In this document: positions 11,263 through 22,400 of the stretch, in pieces
How positions within the stretch are numbered: the first letter of the stretch is position 1
How the letters are laid out: each line of letters begins with the position of its first letter
DNA from: Desmodesmus armatus
Lineage: Eukaryota > Chlorophyta > Chlorophyceae > Sphaeropleales > Scenedesmaceae
DNA length: 64,000 nucleotides
NCBI GenBank assembly: GCA_007449985.2
Contig: VIIQ02000717.1
Coordinates: 20,412-84,411 of the forward strand
Reading direction: 5' to 3'
The notes under the pieces: generated by a model
Told to the model about the DNA's origin: nothing
Database searches by the model: none
Seen by the model: only the letters and a program-made list of their open reading frames with translations
Program-made: the position numbers and the translations under genes

Positions 11263-11724
11263 TGCAGGTCGCAGCAAAGGTAACTTCGTCACTGTCTGGC
11301 GTACAGATGGCAGGAAGCCTCTCGAAAAACAGAGATCGGTCGAGGATGCCTATGATTGCATCCACACGTCCTGCTGTTCCCTCGACAGAGCAGTCCCGCA
11401 TCAGTGTACTGCCGCGCCAATACCCAGTGTACTTCTGTCACCTCCCCTGATACAAGACGAGTGATGTTTACTTCTTTTACGCTGATAGACTGTTAGCAAG
11501 CTCACTTTACCTGTCAATGCAGCATTGACCAATAGATACCAATACACATGCATATGTCATAAAGGCCCTGGAAGCAGCACACCTTTCATTGACGTTTTCA
11601 GAATACGTACCAACGTAAATTGAGAGCAACAAGCATCTGAAAGAGCGCCGATTGCTGCCCCTACATACAGCGGCCACCCTCTACACTTCCTTAGCTCAGA
11701 GCTGGGCAAACTGACGGGGGCAGC
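11263..11724. other. Intergenic stretch
   Basis: No coding exon was recognised. It may hold the promoter of the tentative secreted protein at 11725. Confidence 0.3.
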
Positions 11725-12013
11725 ATGAGCAGCTACAAGATTACTCTTTGCTTGATCATTGCAGCCCTGCTTGTTGTGGGTAAGTCATACGCGTTGGCCC
11801 AAGTGACCAACCAGACACACGCCCATTGGTCATCAAGGTGTCTCCTTTGTTTGTGCATCCAGGACGACATTTTCCATCATGTTCACCTCAAACTGACAGC
11901 ATAACCACGTCATAGTTGCAGTCAGCTGTGATGGAGAGCAGCAGCCCATTCAGTCAGCTGTTTCTGAAACGCAGTCCGCCAGAACTAAGCACTGCTGCTG
12001 CTGCTGCCGCTGA
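11725..12013 (+). CDS. Tentative short secreted protein with a C-terminal Cys run
   Basis: An ATG at 11725 opens an exon to 11779 encoding MSSYKITLCLIIAALLVV, a convincing signal-peptide core, and ends at a strong GTAAGT donor. Splicing to the acceptor at 11920-11921 continues in phase for 28 codons and ends Cys-Cys-Cys-Cys-Cys-Arg before TGA at 12011-12013, a product of about 47 residues. The Cys run is encoded by a (TGC)n tract, so the true gene may instead splice onward into exons not recognised, perhaps beyond the LINE. An overlapping 141-codon frame from 11916 exists but is not in phase with the signal exon. No family was recognised. Confidence 0.3.
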
Positions 12014-12425
12014 CGTCCCTCTACCCTCACGATGCATACAGCATCTACTGCACAAGACCCCATTGCTGATGCCAGGCTGTCGGCCAACCATCAGAGGGAG
12101 CGCATCAGTCTGCAGGCAGAGCAGCCGGAGCTGTCAGGAGCAGCCAACAGGCGACTGCTGTACCGAGGATACAGGAGGGCATACGCACACGCTGACAGCT
12201 TGTACTGGTGAGGGTGCTGCTGGCAGCTGTTGCAGATGCATCAAGCAAGAAGCAGCTGTTGTGATCAGCATGCAATCATTATTGGTGACAGCAGCTGAAG
12301 ATGAGAGACATACAGCTGCTGCCTCAAGACTACTGCAGTAAGACCTCCAGCACATGTTGTAGCTGCCAGCACATGCCATGTGCAAGTTGCAGCTGCAGCA
12401 CTGCACTGGCAGTGCATAACTTATG

Positions 12426-14416
12426 GGGGAGTATGTTACATGGACATTTTCGCCAAACAACAATGGCATTGCCCACCAGGATCGAGCCAGGTGAACCTCA
12501 TAAGTTGTCTCCCCTGCGGTGGTTTGCACCACCTACACCGGGTTGACCAAAGAAGGCAGAACCACCAGAATTGCAGCAAGTGCCAGCCATGCTAGGAACC
12601 TATTGTGTGCAGAGATGAGGGCAGGCAACTATACCAGTGTGGACACAAGAAACAGAACAAAGTCAGTCAAATACCCATAGTAAGGCCAAGCAAGCGTGCT
12701 CTGCGCACTTTCATTTTGTACAAAGTGTGTGCCAGGGCCGACTGTTCGGCATGTTGAAACACAGTAGCAACACAATCTTGGTCACCCAACTGGACTGAAG
12801 CCGGGTCAGCAAAGGCTGGGCAGGCGGTGCGCAGATCATCATACACGGGACATTCAAGAATGAAGTGCTTTAGATCTTCAACATTGTTGCTGGTGCCAGT
12901 ACGGGCCAGCACAGCAGCGCGGTTGGCCAGCGAAGCGTCCTGACCAGAGCACAAACGACAGATGCGATCCGCCCTTGGGACAGACTCCCTACGCTTGCGA
13001 CCCTGCTCAATTTCAAGATGTGCAGAGCCAACACGCAACTGCGCCAGGTTTTGTGCCAAGTTGAAAGACAAGCACAACTTCATATGCGGGGCTGCATGGT
13101 CTCTAGAGAAAGGATCAAAGCCAGGGTCAAGAGGGTATACCCATGCATGGTGTGTAAGCCTGTGAATGCCGGCAGACGGTGCAGTGCGAGGGCTGCCTTC
13201 TGTAAGACCCTGCCACCTATCACGGAACAGGCCAGCCAAGGCAGCCTGCACAGCTGACTCCTGCCACCGCTGCTGCAACACCCACTCCAAAGGCTGCTGC
13301 CGCCAGCAACTATCAAGGAGCTGCAAGCCAGACATAGTGTGCAACACACCATACGACCAGCAACGCTGACAGCCATCCAAGGCCAACATAACGTCCTCGC
13401 GCCACACACAACTGGCCAGTGACCTGGGCTCCTCATCACGCGAATCCGACAGCTTGGTCCACCACCGCGCAGCCAGGACTACCCAGTGGTACATGACGGG
13501 AATGCGGTGCAGGTCCCGGTATAATACATCCTTGGCAACCCCTTTGATGGATCCTGTCATGATCCTCAGGAACGAGGTGTGCACACTCTCGGCTTGTGTG
13601 TCGTACGGTGCGGAGTGCAGGCGCTTCACAAACATTGCCGGGCCCCAGATATGCGACGCATATGACAACACAGGCTCGACCAAAATATCAAACATTCTGC
13701 ACTTGATGTCAAACTGGGTGAGGCAAGCCCGACGACAGCGCGTCAGCATGGCATGCATGGCTTTGCTGCCGGAAACTGCCAGCGCGTCCGACGCCCCCAG
13801 AAGCCCCCGAGTGGCATGCACACGCACGCCCAGATACACGTACTCTGATTGCAGCGCAATTTCACGGCCCCGAAACACAAGGCGAAACCCTGCAGGCACC
13901 CTCAAGTGTTGCGGGCGGAAACACACGACACAAGTCTTGTGCGGCGCAAGGTTCACCTCCATATCAAACAATGTGCAGAAGACATCAAGCACATCCACGA
14001 TCTGCTGTATCTCGCAGGCCTCGAAGCTGAGCAACCCCACGTCGTCAGCATACATCACGTCAGGCACCTTAAGTCCACTCAGCACTGGCCCTGCCCCCGG
14101 CAACTTGAGCCTGATCAGGTAATGCAGCAACTCAATAAACAGGCCGAACAAGAGGGGGCTCAGCTCACTCCCCTGCTTTGTGCCAGACACTGTGGGGAAG
14201 GCGTCCCCAAGCTCCCCATTGACTGCCACCTGACAGCACACCCGATCATACAACGCCACCAACATGTCCAGAAAGGGGCCATGCACACCCAACTGTCGAC
14301 ATCGCTCCAACAACAGGTCCCTCCTAACCTTGTCAAAAGCCTTCTTAAAGTCCACAAAGACCACATACAAGCGACGGCGGCGATGCTGCGCCACACTGAT
14401 CAGACCACTTATCACC
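12426..14416 (-). mobile_element. 5'-truncated LINE copy 2 with reverse transcriptase
   Basis: This is a 1,991-base non-LTR element whose 5' end is cut inside the reverse-transcriptase domain. Its open frame starts at the truncation point, with an in-frame stop in the flank at 14419-14421. The 3' untranslated region of about 240 bases ends ACATACTCCCC with no poly(A) tail. It shares its last 572 bases with copy 1. Because the endonuclease region and the N-terminal fingers are missing, it cannot be autonomous. Confidence 0.93.
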
Positions 14417-14418
14417 AC
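12667..14418 (-). CDS. LINE reverse transcriptase, N-terminally truncated
   Basis: The frame is about 583 codons with no intact start; the first codon is GTG at the truncation edge, not a real initiator. Residues 19-31 carry RT motif A (FVDFKKAFDKV), 78-89 motif B (SGTKQGSELSPL), and 123-126 the catalytic YADD, followed by the usual LINE connection region. Near the C-terminus a CRLC...HFILEC arrangement resembles the zinc-binding knuckle of zf-RVT domains. The protein copies element RNA at the nicked target. No apurinic-type endonuclease domain is present because the 5' part is lost. The frame is otherwise free of stops, which supports recent insertion. Confidence 0.92.
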   Translation of the reverse strand: MVISGLISVAQHRRRRLYVVFVDFKKAFDKVRRDLLLERCRQLGVHGPFLDMLVALYDRVCCQVAVNGELGDAFPTVSGTKQGSELSPLLFGLFIELLHYLIRLKLPGAGPVLSGLKVPDVMYADDVGLLSFEACEIQQIVDVLDVFCTLFDMEVNLAPHKTCVVCFRPQHLRVPAGFRLVFRGREIALQSEYVYLGVRVHATRGLLGASDALAVSGSKAMHAMLTRCRRACLTQFDIKCRMFDILVEPVLSYASHIWGPAMFVKRLHSAPYDTQAESVHTSFLRIMTGSIKGVAKDVLYRDLHRIPVMYHWVVLAARWWTKLSDSRDEEPRSLASCVWREDVMLALDGCQRCWSYGVLHTMSGLQLLDSCWRQQPLEWVLQQRWQESAVQAALAGLFRDRWQGLTEGSPRTAPSAGIHRLTHHAWVYPLDPGFDPFSRDHAAPHMKLCLSFNLAQNLAQLRVGSAHLEIEQGRKRRESVPRADRICRLCSGQDASLANRAAVLARTGTSNNVEDLKHFILECPVYDDLRTACPAFADPASVQLGDQDCVATVFQHAEQSALAHTLYKMKVRRARLLGLTMGI

Positions 14419-15317
14419 TTATGCTGGTGACCAGCAGGCTGGGCTAAGTGCATTGCTGCAACGCAGCCCAGATCCTCCTGAGGGCGCGTTGCGGCCAGGC
14501 ATGGCTATGTGAAAGCGCAGTTGTTCTTGCAGCTCACACAGCATGAACTCAAGCCCATTGAATTGAATCTTGTGCAACATATGAGTCATGTGCAGGGCGC
14601 TGAGCTGACTAAGCCAGTTCTGCGCTGCCGCCGCCGCCGCTGGTGCTGTTGCCGTGATGCAGGCATGTCCGCCATGGTTGACTTGTCTACCCAACAACAC
14701 AACAGCAGCGGACGGTGCTGTTTAGTGATGGAAGCCAGAGGCTTGTCAGTAAGGCCCCCCAAGGCTACATGCAACGCAGCCTACCTGGTCATGGATGATG
14801 CATACAGTGATGGGCGGTGGTGTGGCTGTCCGTCAAGCAGGGGAACTTCCCCATTGGCAGTGCCTGCGTCTGCCCCGCATGGTTGAAAAATTCATGAGGG
14901 TGTCAGACAGCTGACATAACAGCGGGCAAAACTTGATGTTCTCCCACAATTCATGCAGACTACCATGCCATGTTGCCAACATGTGGTGCTGATGTGTAGG
15001 CTGCATGTGATGTAGTCATGCACCCAACACACGTCCTGAAAGTTGCTGCCCGTAACCATGTAGCCAGCGGAGCTGTCTGATTCACATGTACGGGCATCAA
15101 ATTCGAATGCCCTGGCATCCACGAGCAAAGGGCATAAGATATGCTGTCTTGTGGCTGTGGGCAGGTTTCTTGATTTATTGATGATATTGGCATATGCCTG
15201 AACACTTTTGTAATGTCGGCATTACAGGAGGGCCGACCTGGATCAAAACAGCCACCACATCATGTGCGGGCCGCCGGCAGGCTGAACAACCCCAGCAGCA
15301 ACAGCAGCACACACAGC

Positions 15318-15440
15318 TGTGCAATCAATCAACACCCACTGAGCCAAACAGCCGATTTTGACCCAGGCCGGCCCAAACTTGACCCAGACAGCTGTCCAGA
15401 GCTGCGTACATATGCACAGGCTTGCACCCAATCATTCCAC
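15318..15440 (+). repeat. Dispersed repeat A, copy 1
   Basis: Similar to 18462-18600 in the same orientation. Both run from CTGTGCAAT through CCCA-rich sequence to AACTGCGTACATATGCACAGG (here with GAGCTG) and then CTTGCACCCAA. Divergence is about 15-20 percent with small gaps. No coding potential is shared. Confidence 0.7.
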
Positions 15441-16547
15441 CCATCAAGCCTGTGACAGGTTTTTGCACCCAACACATCCGCTTGCACAAACACAGCACTT
15501 GCCCAAGAATACACTCTGGTGCATAAGGGCAAAGCCTTCCTTTTTTCTCTCTCTTCTTTGCTTTGTGACAAAGCAAGGCGTAACAACACCAAGTACGGGG
15601 TAGCGAGGGGCCGAACCTGCACCACCATGCTGCCTCGTGGCTACTTATCCCAGCAGCACACCGAGGCACCACAGTCCCACGCCGGGACCCCAGGCTGACA
15701 CTGCTGCTGCGCTGCCCCTGTCGCTGCACTTGGACACAACATCATGCACCATGCTTGCTGGCGACTGACACCAAAGCTGGTCTGCTCAAGCTTGCTGCCA
15801 ACGGTTCAACCGCCCACGCCCCTTCTCAGTGCTGGTGCTGACACTGCATGCAACATGAGCAATGCTTGCTGGCAAGCCTCCTGAAATTTACCTCCCCAGC
15901 CCCCCACGGCCCCCGTGTGCTCACCCCCTGACCCCATCTGCTGCTGTTTCCTATGCTGCCGCTGCCCAACCATGTCGTGTCTGAAGCCGGCAGAGGCACA
16001 CGCAAGGTGTACGTGCCAGCATAAATCAGGACACAGTTGATGCTGCCACTGCATACAACCTGCTGGCAAGCCTCCTGACACCCCCTCCCCCCCTTGGTCC
16101 AACCCATGTCGTGTCTGTAGCGTGGAGAAGCCCGCATGAGAGCGTGTACTTGCCAGCGCGAACCAGACCACGGCCCCGCCTACCCTGTTACATGGCGGGG
16201 TCCTTACAAAACAGCTCATCCATTCTTTGCATGAAACAGCAGTGCAGTTGTCGTCACTTTCCGATGGACAACTGCAACTGCCCTGCCCTACTGCCTGCAC
16301 ACAAAGCTGTGAGCCACATAACAAGCTGCAGTTGTCGTCACTTTCCAATAGACAACTGCAGCTGTCAAGCCCTGCTGCTGCTGCTGCTGCCGTTTGCCGC
16401 CTACAACAGTTGCTATCGCGCCACCTGCCGCAATTGGGGCCTTCAAGCCTGGACTCCTTGCCGCCTTCTGCCGATATCTGTGGTGTAGATATGCTGTGCA
16501 GCGCTGCCCAGCCCCTCTGTTGACCTGTAAACAGGCACACATGCAGT

Positions 16548-16663
16548 TACACCTACAGTAATTGGCTCAGCAAAAGCTAAGCAACCCACAAGGGAGCCTG
16601 AGGCTCATGGGGGACCAGGAAAGAAACCAGGCACATCCAGAAGAGTGTCAACAGCATGAAGAA
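16548..16663 (+). repeat. Dispersed repeat B, copy 1 (inverted relative to copy 2)
   Basis: Matches the reverse complement of 37284-37398 at roughly 85 percent identity, including CATGGGGGACCAGGAAAGAA. Copy 2 lies in an intron of the MRS2 gene, so this is a mobile or formerly mobile sequence. No terminal repeats or ORF were identified. Confidence 0.75.
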
Positions 16664-17370
16664 GTAAGAAGGAAGACATGCAGGTCGCTGCTGCTGAGTG
16701 GATGTCAATGGCAGGCAGAGCTGGCCAGCCAGCAAGTGGAGTGCAGCAGTGCTCAGCCCAGCAAGTACTGATACACTGAGCATACAGCAGTGAAACCCAC
16801 CCAAATGGAACCACCTGAGCTCCTGCTGCTGCTGTTGCTGCAGTGCACATTTCACTCACCCCACTGTGTCTCTACAACCTTGACCCCCCTCTCTCCCTGC
16901 TGCACCACCCACCCCCACACAAACATGCTGCTGCTGCTGCTGCTGCTGCAAATCCGCTGCTGCTTGCACGCACTAGCTGGGCCCATTTGACACCTGACCC
17001 CACCTGAAATTACGAACGGCCTGGTCAGCTCGAGCTCGGACTCCTGCATGCAGCTGAGGACTTTTGCTTGAGTGCCATCGGTTGCCGGGCAAGTCCTATG
17101 CCGCCTAAAGCTGGAGCTGCAGCACATGGGTACATATGGAAAGGATAAATTACAGGAAACCAAGCGAGTGTTGCTAGATGAGACTGGTGTCCGAGGGCAT
17201 ACCTTTGTAGCTGTGGGTTCCGCGCGCGGGCTGGTGGGGTTCAGCGTTGGGGCGCAAACCAGCCCACCTCAGTGCTGCATTGGTCCTTTCTGGGGTGTTA
17301 AGAGTGTTTAGGAAGTCAGCCACGCAGTGTGTTGCAGCATCCGTGCTGTTGTGCTGTCATATGTGTCGCC

Positions 17371-17440
17371 GTAGTTGTAATAAGATCGCAGAGGCTGAAG
17401 CTGCCGTGTCTGTCAACGAAAAGAAGTAGTAAGTGATGCA
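17371..17440 (+). repeat. Dispersed repeat C, copy 1
   Basis: The core TAAGATCGCAGAGGCTGAAG, followed by CTGCCGTGTCTGT and AAAAGAAG, recurs at 25191-25260, 47901-47970 and, shortened, at 47715-47750, all on the plus strand. One frame reads KIAEAEAAVSVNEKK and is largely conserved among the full copies. Confidence 0.8.
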
Positions 17441-18461
17441 TATGCATGTGCAGCTGAAGCTAGACGAGTGTCGCCGTAGTTGTCATCCAAGGACACCCAT
17501 GTGTTAAGACCACCGAGCAAGATATGTGCTGTCCTTGAAGCTTTTGTGAATGCATCACAAAACAGACCCGGATGGAGCGGTTACCAGTCGATTTATCAGG
17601 GTGGCTCTTGTGGTGTTGTGTCAGTGGGGTTTGCAAGGTGTGGAGGTGCCTGCCTGCTTGCAGAGGTCCCGCTGCTACAGCATGGTGTCCGCAATGCGCT
17701 TGATGCTTTCTATGTGTTGAATCAACTTACACAGTGCATGCGGGGCCTGCACAGCGATAGTTGGCGATGTCATGTCATAACAACTGTTACAAAAACTGCC
17801 ACTCTCGAACGAGGCACCGGTCGCCTGTGGTGAGCGTCGATCTGTTATCAGAGCCTGTATGTTCCCGTTTTGGCCCCTGTTAGTTTCCGGTTCAAGAGGC
17901 TCCTCGCCTAACGCGTTTTCAGATGTGGAAGCCTGCTGCACGCACGGCTTTTCGGCCACATCGTGACGGAGAATTTTGCAGAAATCTTTGCCATCATCAC
18001 ATGCAGATATACTGGTGTGCATTTGTTACATCAACTGCCACTGTCTTGGACAGCACCCTGCCCCCATCTGCGGCACTGAAGGCTGCAACAGCAGCAATAC
18101 AAAGCGCTTGGTGCATGCAGCGTTGGCAGAGTGCTACAGCACACTGCGATCGATTTTCTGCTGCTCGCCTCGGTGCACCATCTACGATTCTGACAGGGAA
18201 AATTGTAGTCATATTGTACTTGGTCCCGAATCCTGAGTTTCGTGCGGATACGAGCCCCACAGGAAAATCGCGACAGGACGGCGTTTTAGCTCATGTTCAG
18301 ATTGTACTGGTAACCGTAATGATCAAAGGTTTACTCAAAGGTTCCTCCTGCAACTTGGCCTCCCAAGCTTTCAGGGCTAATCATGAAGTTGCTTGTGGTG
18401 GATTACAAGCAGCCGCCACATCCTACGGCTGGCTGACTTAGCAACAGCTACAGCACACGCA

Positions 18462-18600
18462 GCTGTGCAATCTGCCCAACAGCCAGTGGGCCAAGCAGCC
18501 CTTTCTCACCCAGGACAGCCCAAAGTGGACCCAGCCAGTCTAGAACTGCGTACATATGCACAGGTCGCACCCAATACAGGCTTGCACCCAAAACAAATAC
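18462..18600 (+). repeat. Dispersed repeat A, copy 2
   Basis: Direct-orientation partner of 15318-15440, sharing the CTGCGTACATATGCACAGG core and the flanking CCCA-rich segments. Confidence 0.7.
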
Positions 18601-19410
18601 ACAGCCACAAACACAGTACCTGCGCATCAACACACGCCGACGGAATCGCCTGCTGCCACCACACATGATGCACCTGCTGGAATTTTCACAGTGCACACGT
18701 CAGCCCGAAAGCAGCCAGCCTATGCGGCTGATATTTCTGTCCTGAACACTCGTGACAAATACAGGGTGCCTGCATACACACACACTGTGCTTGAAGCAGG
18801 CAGCGCCCTTCAGTAACAATTTCCAAACAGAGACCCATACCCCAACTGACAGCAGCAAAGTCAGAACAAGCCATGCATGGAAATGACACAGTACAGGCTT
18901 CGCATGCTCCCTAAGCACACTCCAACAAACTGCCAGCAGCTAGCACTGCCGTCCATTAGTCATGCAGCTGAACTGCCAACTCAACGCAGTACCAGACAGC
19001 ACACACTTCCGCTCATGCTTGCTGCCACATCTGTCACGAAACACAGCAGCAGCAAGCAGCCGCGACCGCCGCAGGAGTCTGCAGGAACTGCAGTGCTGCA
19101 GGTCGAGGCACAGGAGCATGTGAGCCGACTCGCTCACAGCACGGCACAGCATGACAGATGACAGCGCGCAACCTGCATAAGGACTGTACATGAACGCTGC
19201 GCCCGACACGCAGACGCACTGTGAGCAAGCAGACGCCAGACAAACACCGAGGTAACAAAGATAACAGATGGCAATGCGCCTTCCTGTCCCTTCGCAACCA
19301 CCAACATCCCGTGGTGGCAGGTCACCAACGGCGTCAGCAAGTGTGGCGCACGCCCACACAACAGCAGCGAAAGCACGATGCAATATCAGCACACGCGGAC
19401 ATCATCGCGT

Positions 19411-22400
19411 TTACTTGATGTCTACGATCTTGATGACAGAGGCATTGCCGATTCTGTGCAGGGCAACGATGCTGTCGCCCTTTGCGCAGTACCGTGCCCG
19501 CTTGGCGTGCTCGATTGCTGCTGCAAGGATCTCGTCGGTTGTGTCAGTGTCTGTGGCACGTGCTGAGCCCTCTGCCAGCAGAGGGATGAGGCCGCGTGTG
19601 ATGAGGCACTGCATAGCAGCATTACGACAACAGTGAAATTGGCAGACGAAACACAACAGAAATGGTTGGTTCAACAGAAGATGATGAACGCATTGTCTGA
19701 TATCGTGGGGCGAAGCAACTGCGACTACAGCTGCAGTGCATGCTCGCGCAGCAAGGCGCACAGCTGCTGTCATTGCTCCCGCTGCCATGGCTGCGGCTGC
19801 TGCGCTGTGCATCCTTTGTTGATGGGCTGTGCGTCCTTTGTCAATGGGCGCACAGTGCACCCGGTGCGGCGCCCGCAGCAATGGCAGCGACAGCAACAAC
19901 AGCAGCCCCGCCGCCAAGAATCCTGTCACCTTGCATACAAGTTCGCAGTTGACAGCAGTACATCAACGCAATCCACACAAACAAGAAGCCAGGGCAGCTT
20001 CCGAACTCATTGCAGACACCCACCTGGCGAGCTGGTGCCTCATTGCTGCAGGTCCATGTGAGGCTGTCAGTGGTCAGCACAGGCACCGCCACTGTCAGCA
20101 CAGGAACCAGGGGCCTGTACTTGGCAACCAGCCTGCCTGTGCTGCCGCCGCGCGTCAACACCACGATCAAGCTGGCGTGCACCTGCAAACAGGCAGCAGA
20201 AGGCATGCAACGTAAGCCTGAGACTGCCTTGCTGTAAGGGTTTGAAAGCTGTAGCAGCACGAAGCCTGCTTCACCCATGTTCTGTGGTGGTATGTGTGTA
20301 CAGTGCCCTCAGACCTAGTAACAGCCATATGTACACTAACACCGCCGGCATAGATACGGTTACAGCATGCCCACGCAGGTTTAGCTATACTCGCTGCGAT
20401 GGCACCTCTCTGCGCCTGCTATGTTATGCTGTGCTGCGCTATGTGTGCACTCCCCCTACCTTGTGTGCAGTGCGCACAGCGCTGCTGGCCAAACTCTCCA
20501 GGGGAGACATGGGCAGGGGCGCCTGCTTGAGGATGTTCTTAAACATGGCATAGTAGTCCAGAGAAGCCTCTGCCTCTCGGCAGATCTTAGTCATGACCTG
20601 CAGGGCACAGCACAGCACAGCATGACACAGCAAACCACAAGAATGGGATCAGTCATCCAATGGGAAACCAGTGTATATGCTTCTGTACCAAGCCGCAGTA
20701 CCGGCAAGGCTCAAACTATCATTCGACACACACCAACCTACAGATAGATTCGAAATCTGAATTCAAGAAAACTTGAATTTCAAACGCTAAACCCACCTTG
20801 ACCGCCTCCACTGGGAAGGAGCCTGCTGCTGTCTCTCCGCTGAGCATGACGCAGTCAGTGCCGTCCAGCACTGCATTGGCCACATCTGTGGCCTCTGCAC
20901 GTGTGGGGCGGGGGTTCTTGATCATGCTCTCCAACATCTGGGTAGCTGTGATGACGGGCTTGCCTAAAGGGCACAAGGAGAAGGGAGGTAGGCAGCAAGT
21001 GAAGGATACGAGGTGTAAGCGGCAGGTAAGCAACAGGATGCCAGGTGGATGATTTAGGCATGTATGAAGACCAGAGCGTGTGTGCAACCATATGATCCAA
21101 TCCCCTGTGGCAAATCATGGTACTGTCAGATTCCAGATCGCTGGAGCTGAGCCGGCCATAACAGATAACACAAGCACGTATGCAAGCATGTGACAACGGC
21201 CCTGTGTTGGACATGCGAGTTGCAACCAGCCACTTCAGCTTGGCACAGTCAGGATGTATCAAAGAACGTGTGTGCCTTAGTGGTTGCACTTCTGGGACAG
21301 CCAGCGTGTACGCAACACCAGCATGTGCGCAAGCATGTCACAAGGCCCATGTGTGTACCTGAGTAGTTGCACTTCTGGATCATCATCTTCTGTGCCAGGA
21401 AGATCTTCTCTGTGGGGATCTCCATACCAAGGTCACCACGAGCAACCATCACACCGTCTGCACAGCACAGCACAGCACAGCACACAGCGCAGCATGACAT
21501 GTTGATTTGGCTTCGACAGCGCCGCTGTAGTACGGACAAGCATGCACACCAACATTGCCGTGGAGGTGCGGCAAAAGCCGAAAGAGAGTGGATAACATAT
21601 AACATCAGCAGGTGTGAGAACCTGCCTAGTGTGTTAACTGCTGCTGCTGCCGCTGCTGCTGGTGGTTGCGCTCAGAGGTCCTATCACCATGCAGCCGCAC
21701 CTGTCTTCTCCAGAATCTCATCAAAGTTCTGGATACCCTCCTGGTTCTCGACCTTGCTGATGATCTTGATGTACCTGCAGCAACGCACGCCGAGACACAA
21801 GCAATCCAATCAAAGGCAGCAACCGACTCAGCAGCCATGAAAGCACAGCACAATCATTCTGCTGCCAGTGCCATGCTCCACAATTTCCGTTTCATTGATA
21901 TCTTCACACGGCCAAGGCGCCAGCACGCTCCCACCCTTGTCTCCCAGCACCTAGCCGTTTATGTCTAGGTGCTGTTGTTGCCATCGTGATGCTGTCGTAA
22001 CACCCTCCCCAGGAAAGCTACACCCTCCCAACCCTTCTCTCTGACGGCCTCACCTGCCCTTCTCCCCGAGCACCTCCCTGATCTCGTCCAGATCCCGCCC
22101 CTTGCGCACAAAGGAAGCAGCGATGAGGTCAATCTCGTTGGCCACACCCCAGTTGACAATGTCATCGACATCCTTCTCTGTCAGGGTGGGCAGGTCAACA
22201 ACCACGCCGGGCAAGTTGACGTTCTTGCGCTCACTGCAACACGAACAACACACCACATGATGCAGCTGAGTCAGTGAGTGCGGCGGCAAGCATGTTGCTC
22301 TGGCCTCAACAGCTCTATGTGAGAATGGCAGCTCCCAAACGTTCCGGGCAGGTTGATGTGCTTGCGCTCTCTGCACCTAACACACCCGCGGCAATCACAC

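Larger units (their letters stand above)
12419..14423 (-). repeat. 7-base target-site duplication flanking LINE copy 2
   Basis: ACTTATG occurs at 12419-12425 and at 14417-14423, bounding the longer LINE. Read in element orientation it is CATAAGT, and copy 1 has CATATGC, so both begin CATA. Confidence 0.75.
14424..19410. other. Gene-poor interval with dispersed repeats
   Basis: I found no exon chain, RNA gene or domain in this 5 kb stretch. It has CTG/CAG tracts near 14636, 16374, 16827 and 16928, and members of three dispersed repeat families (15318-15440 with 18462-18600, 16548-16663, 17371-17440), which are listed separately. Open frames here have repeat-like composition and no recognisable motif. 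Confidence 0.45.

Noticed and set aside
12301..12600. Plus-strand frame reading LHRVDQRRQNHQNCSKCQPC, also found antisense at 9038-9283
   Set aside because: It is the antisense of the shared LINE 3' tail, so the repetition is the element and not a gene family.
17480..18441. Plus-strand open frames of 117 and 172 codons
   Set aside because: No domain, no splice chain, mixed codon use and overlap with each other in different frames.
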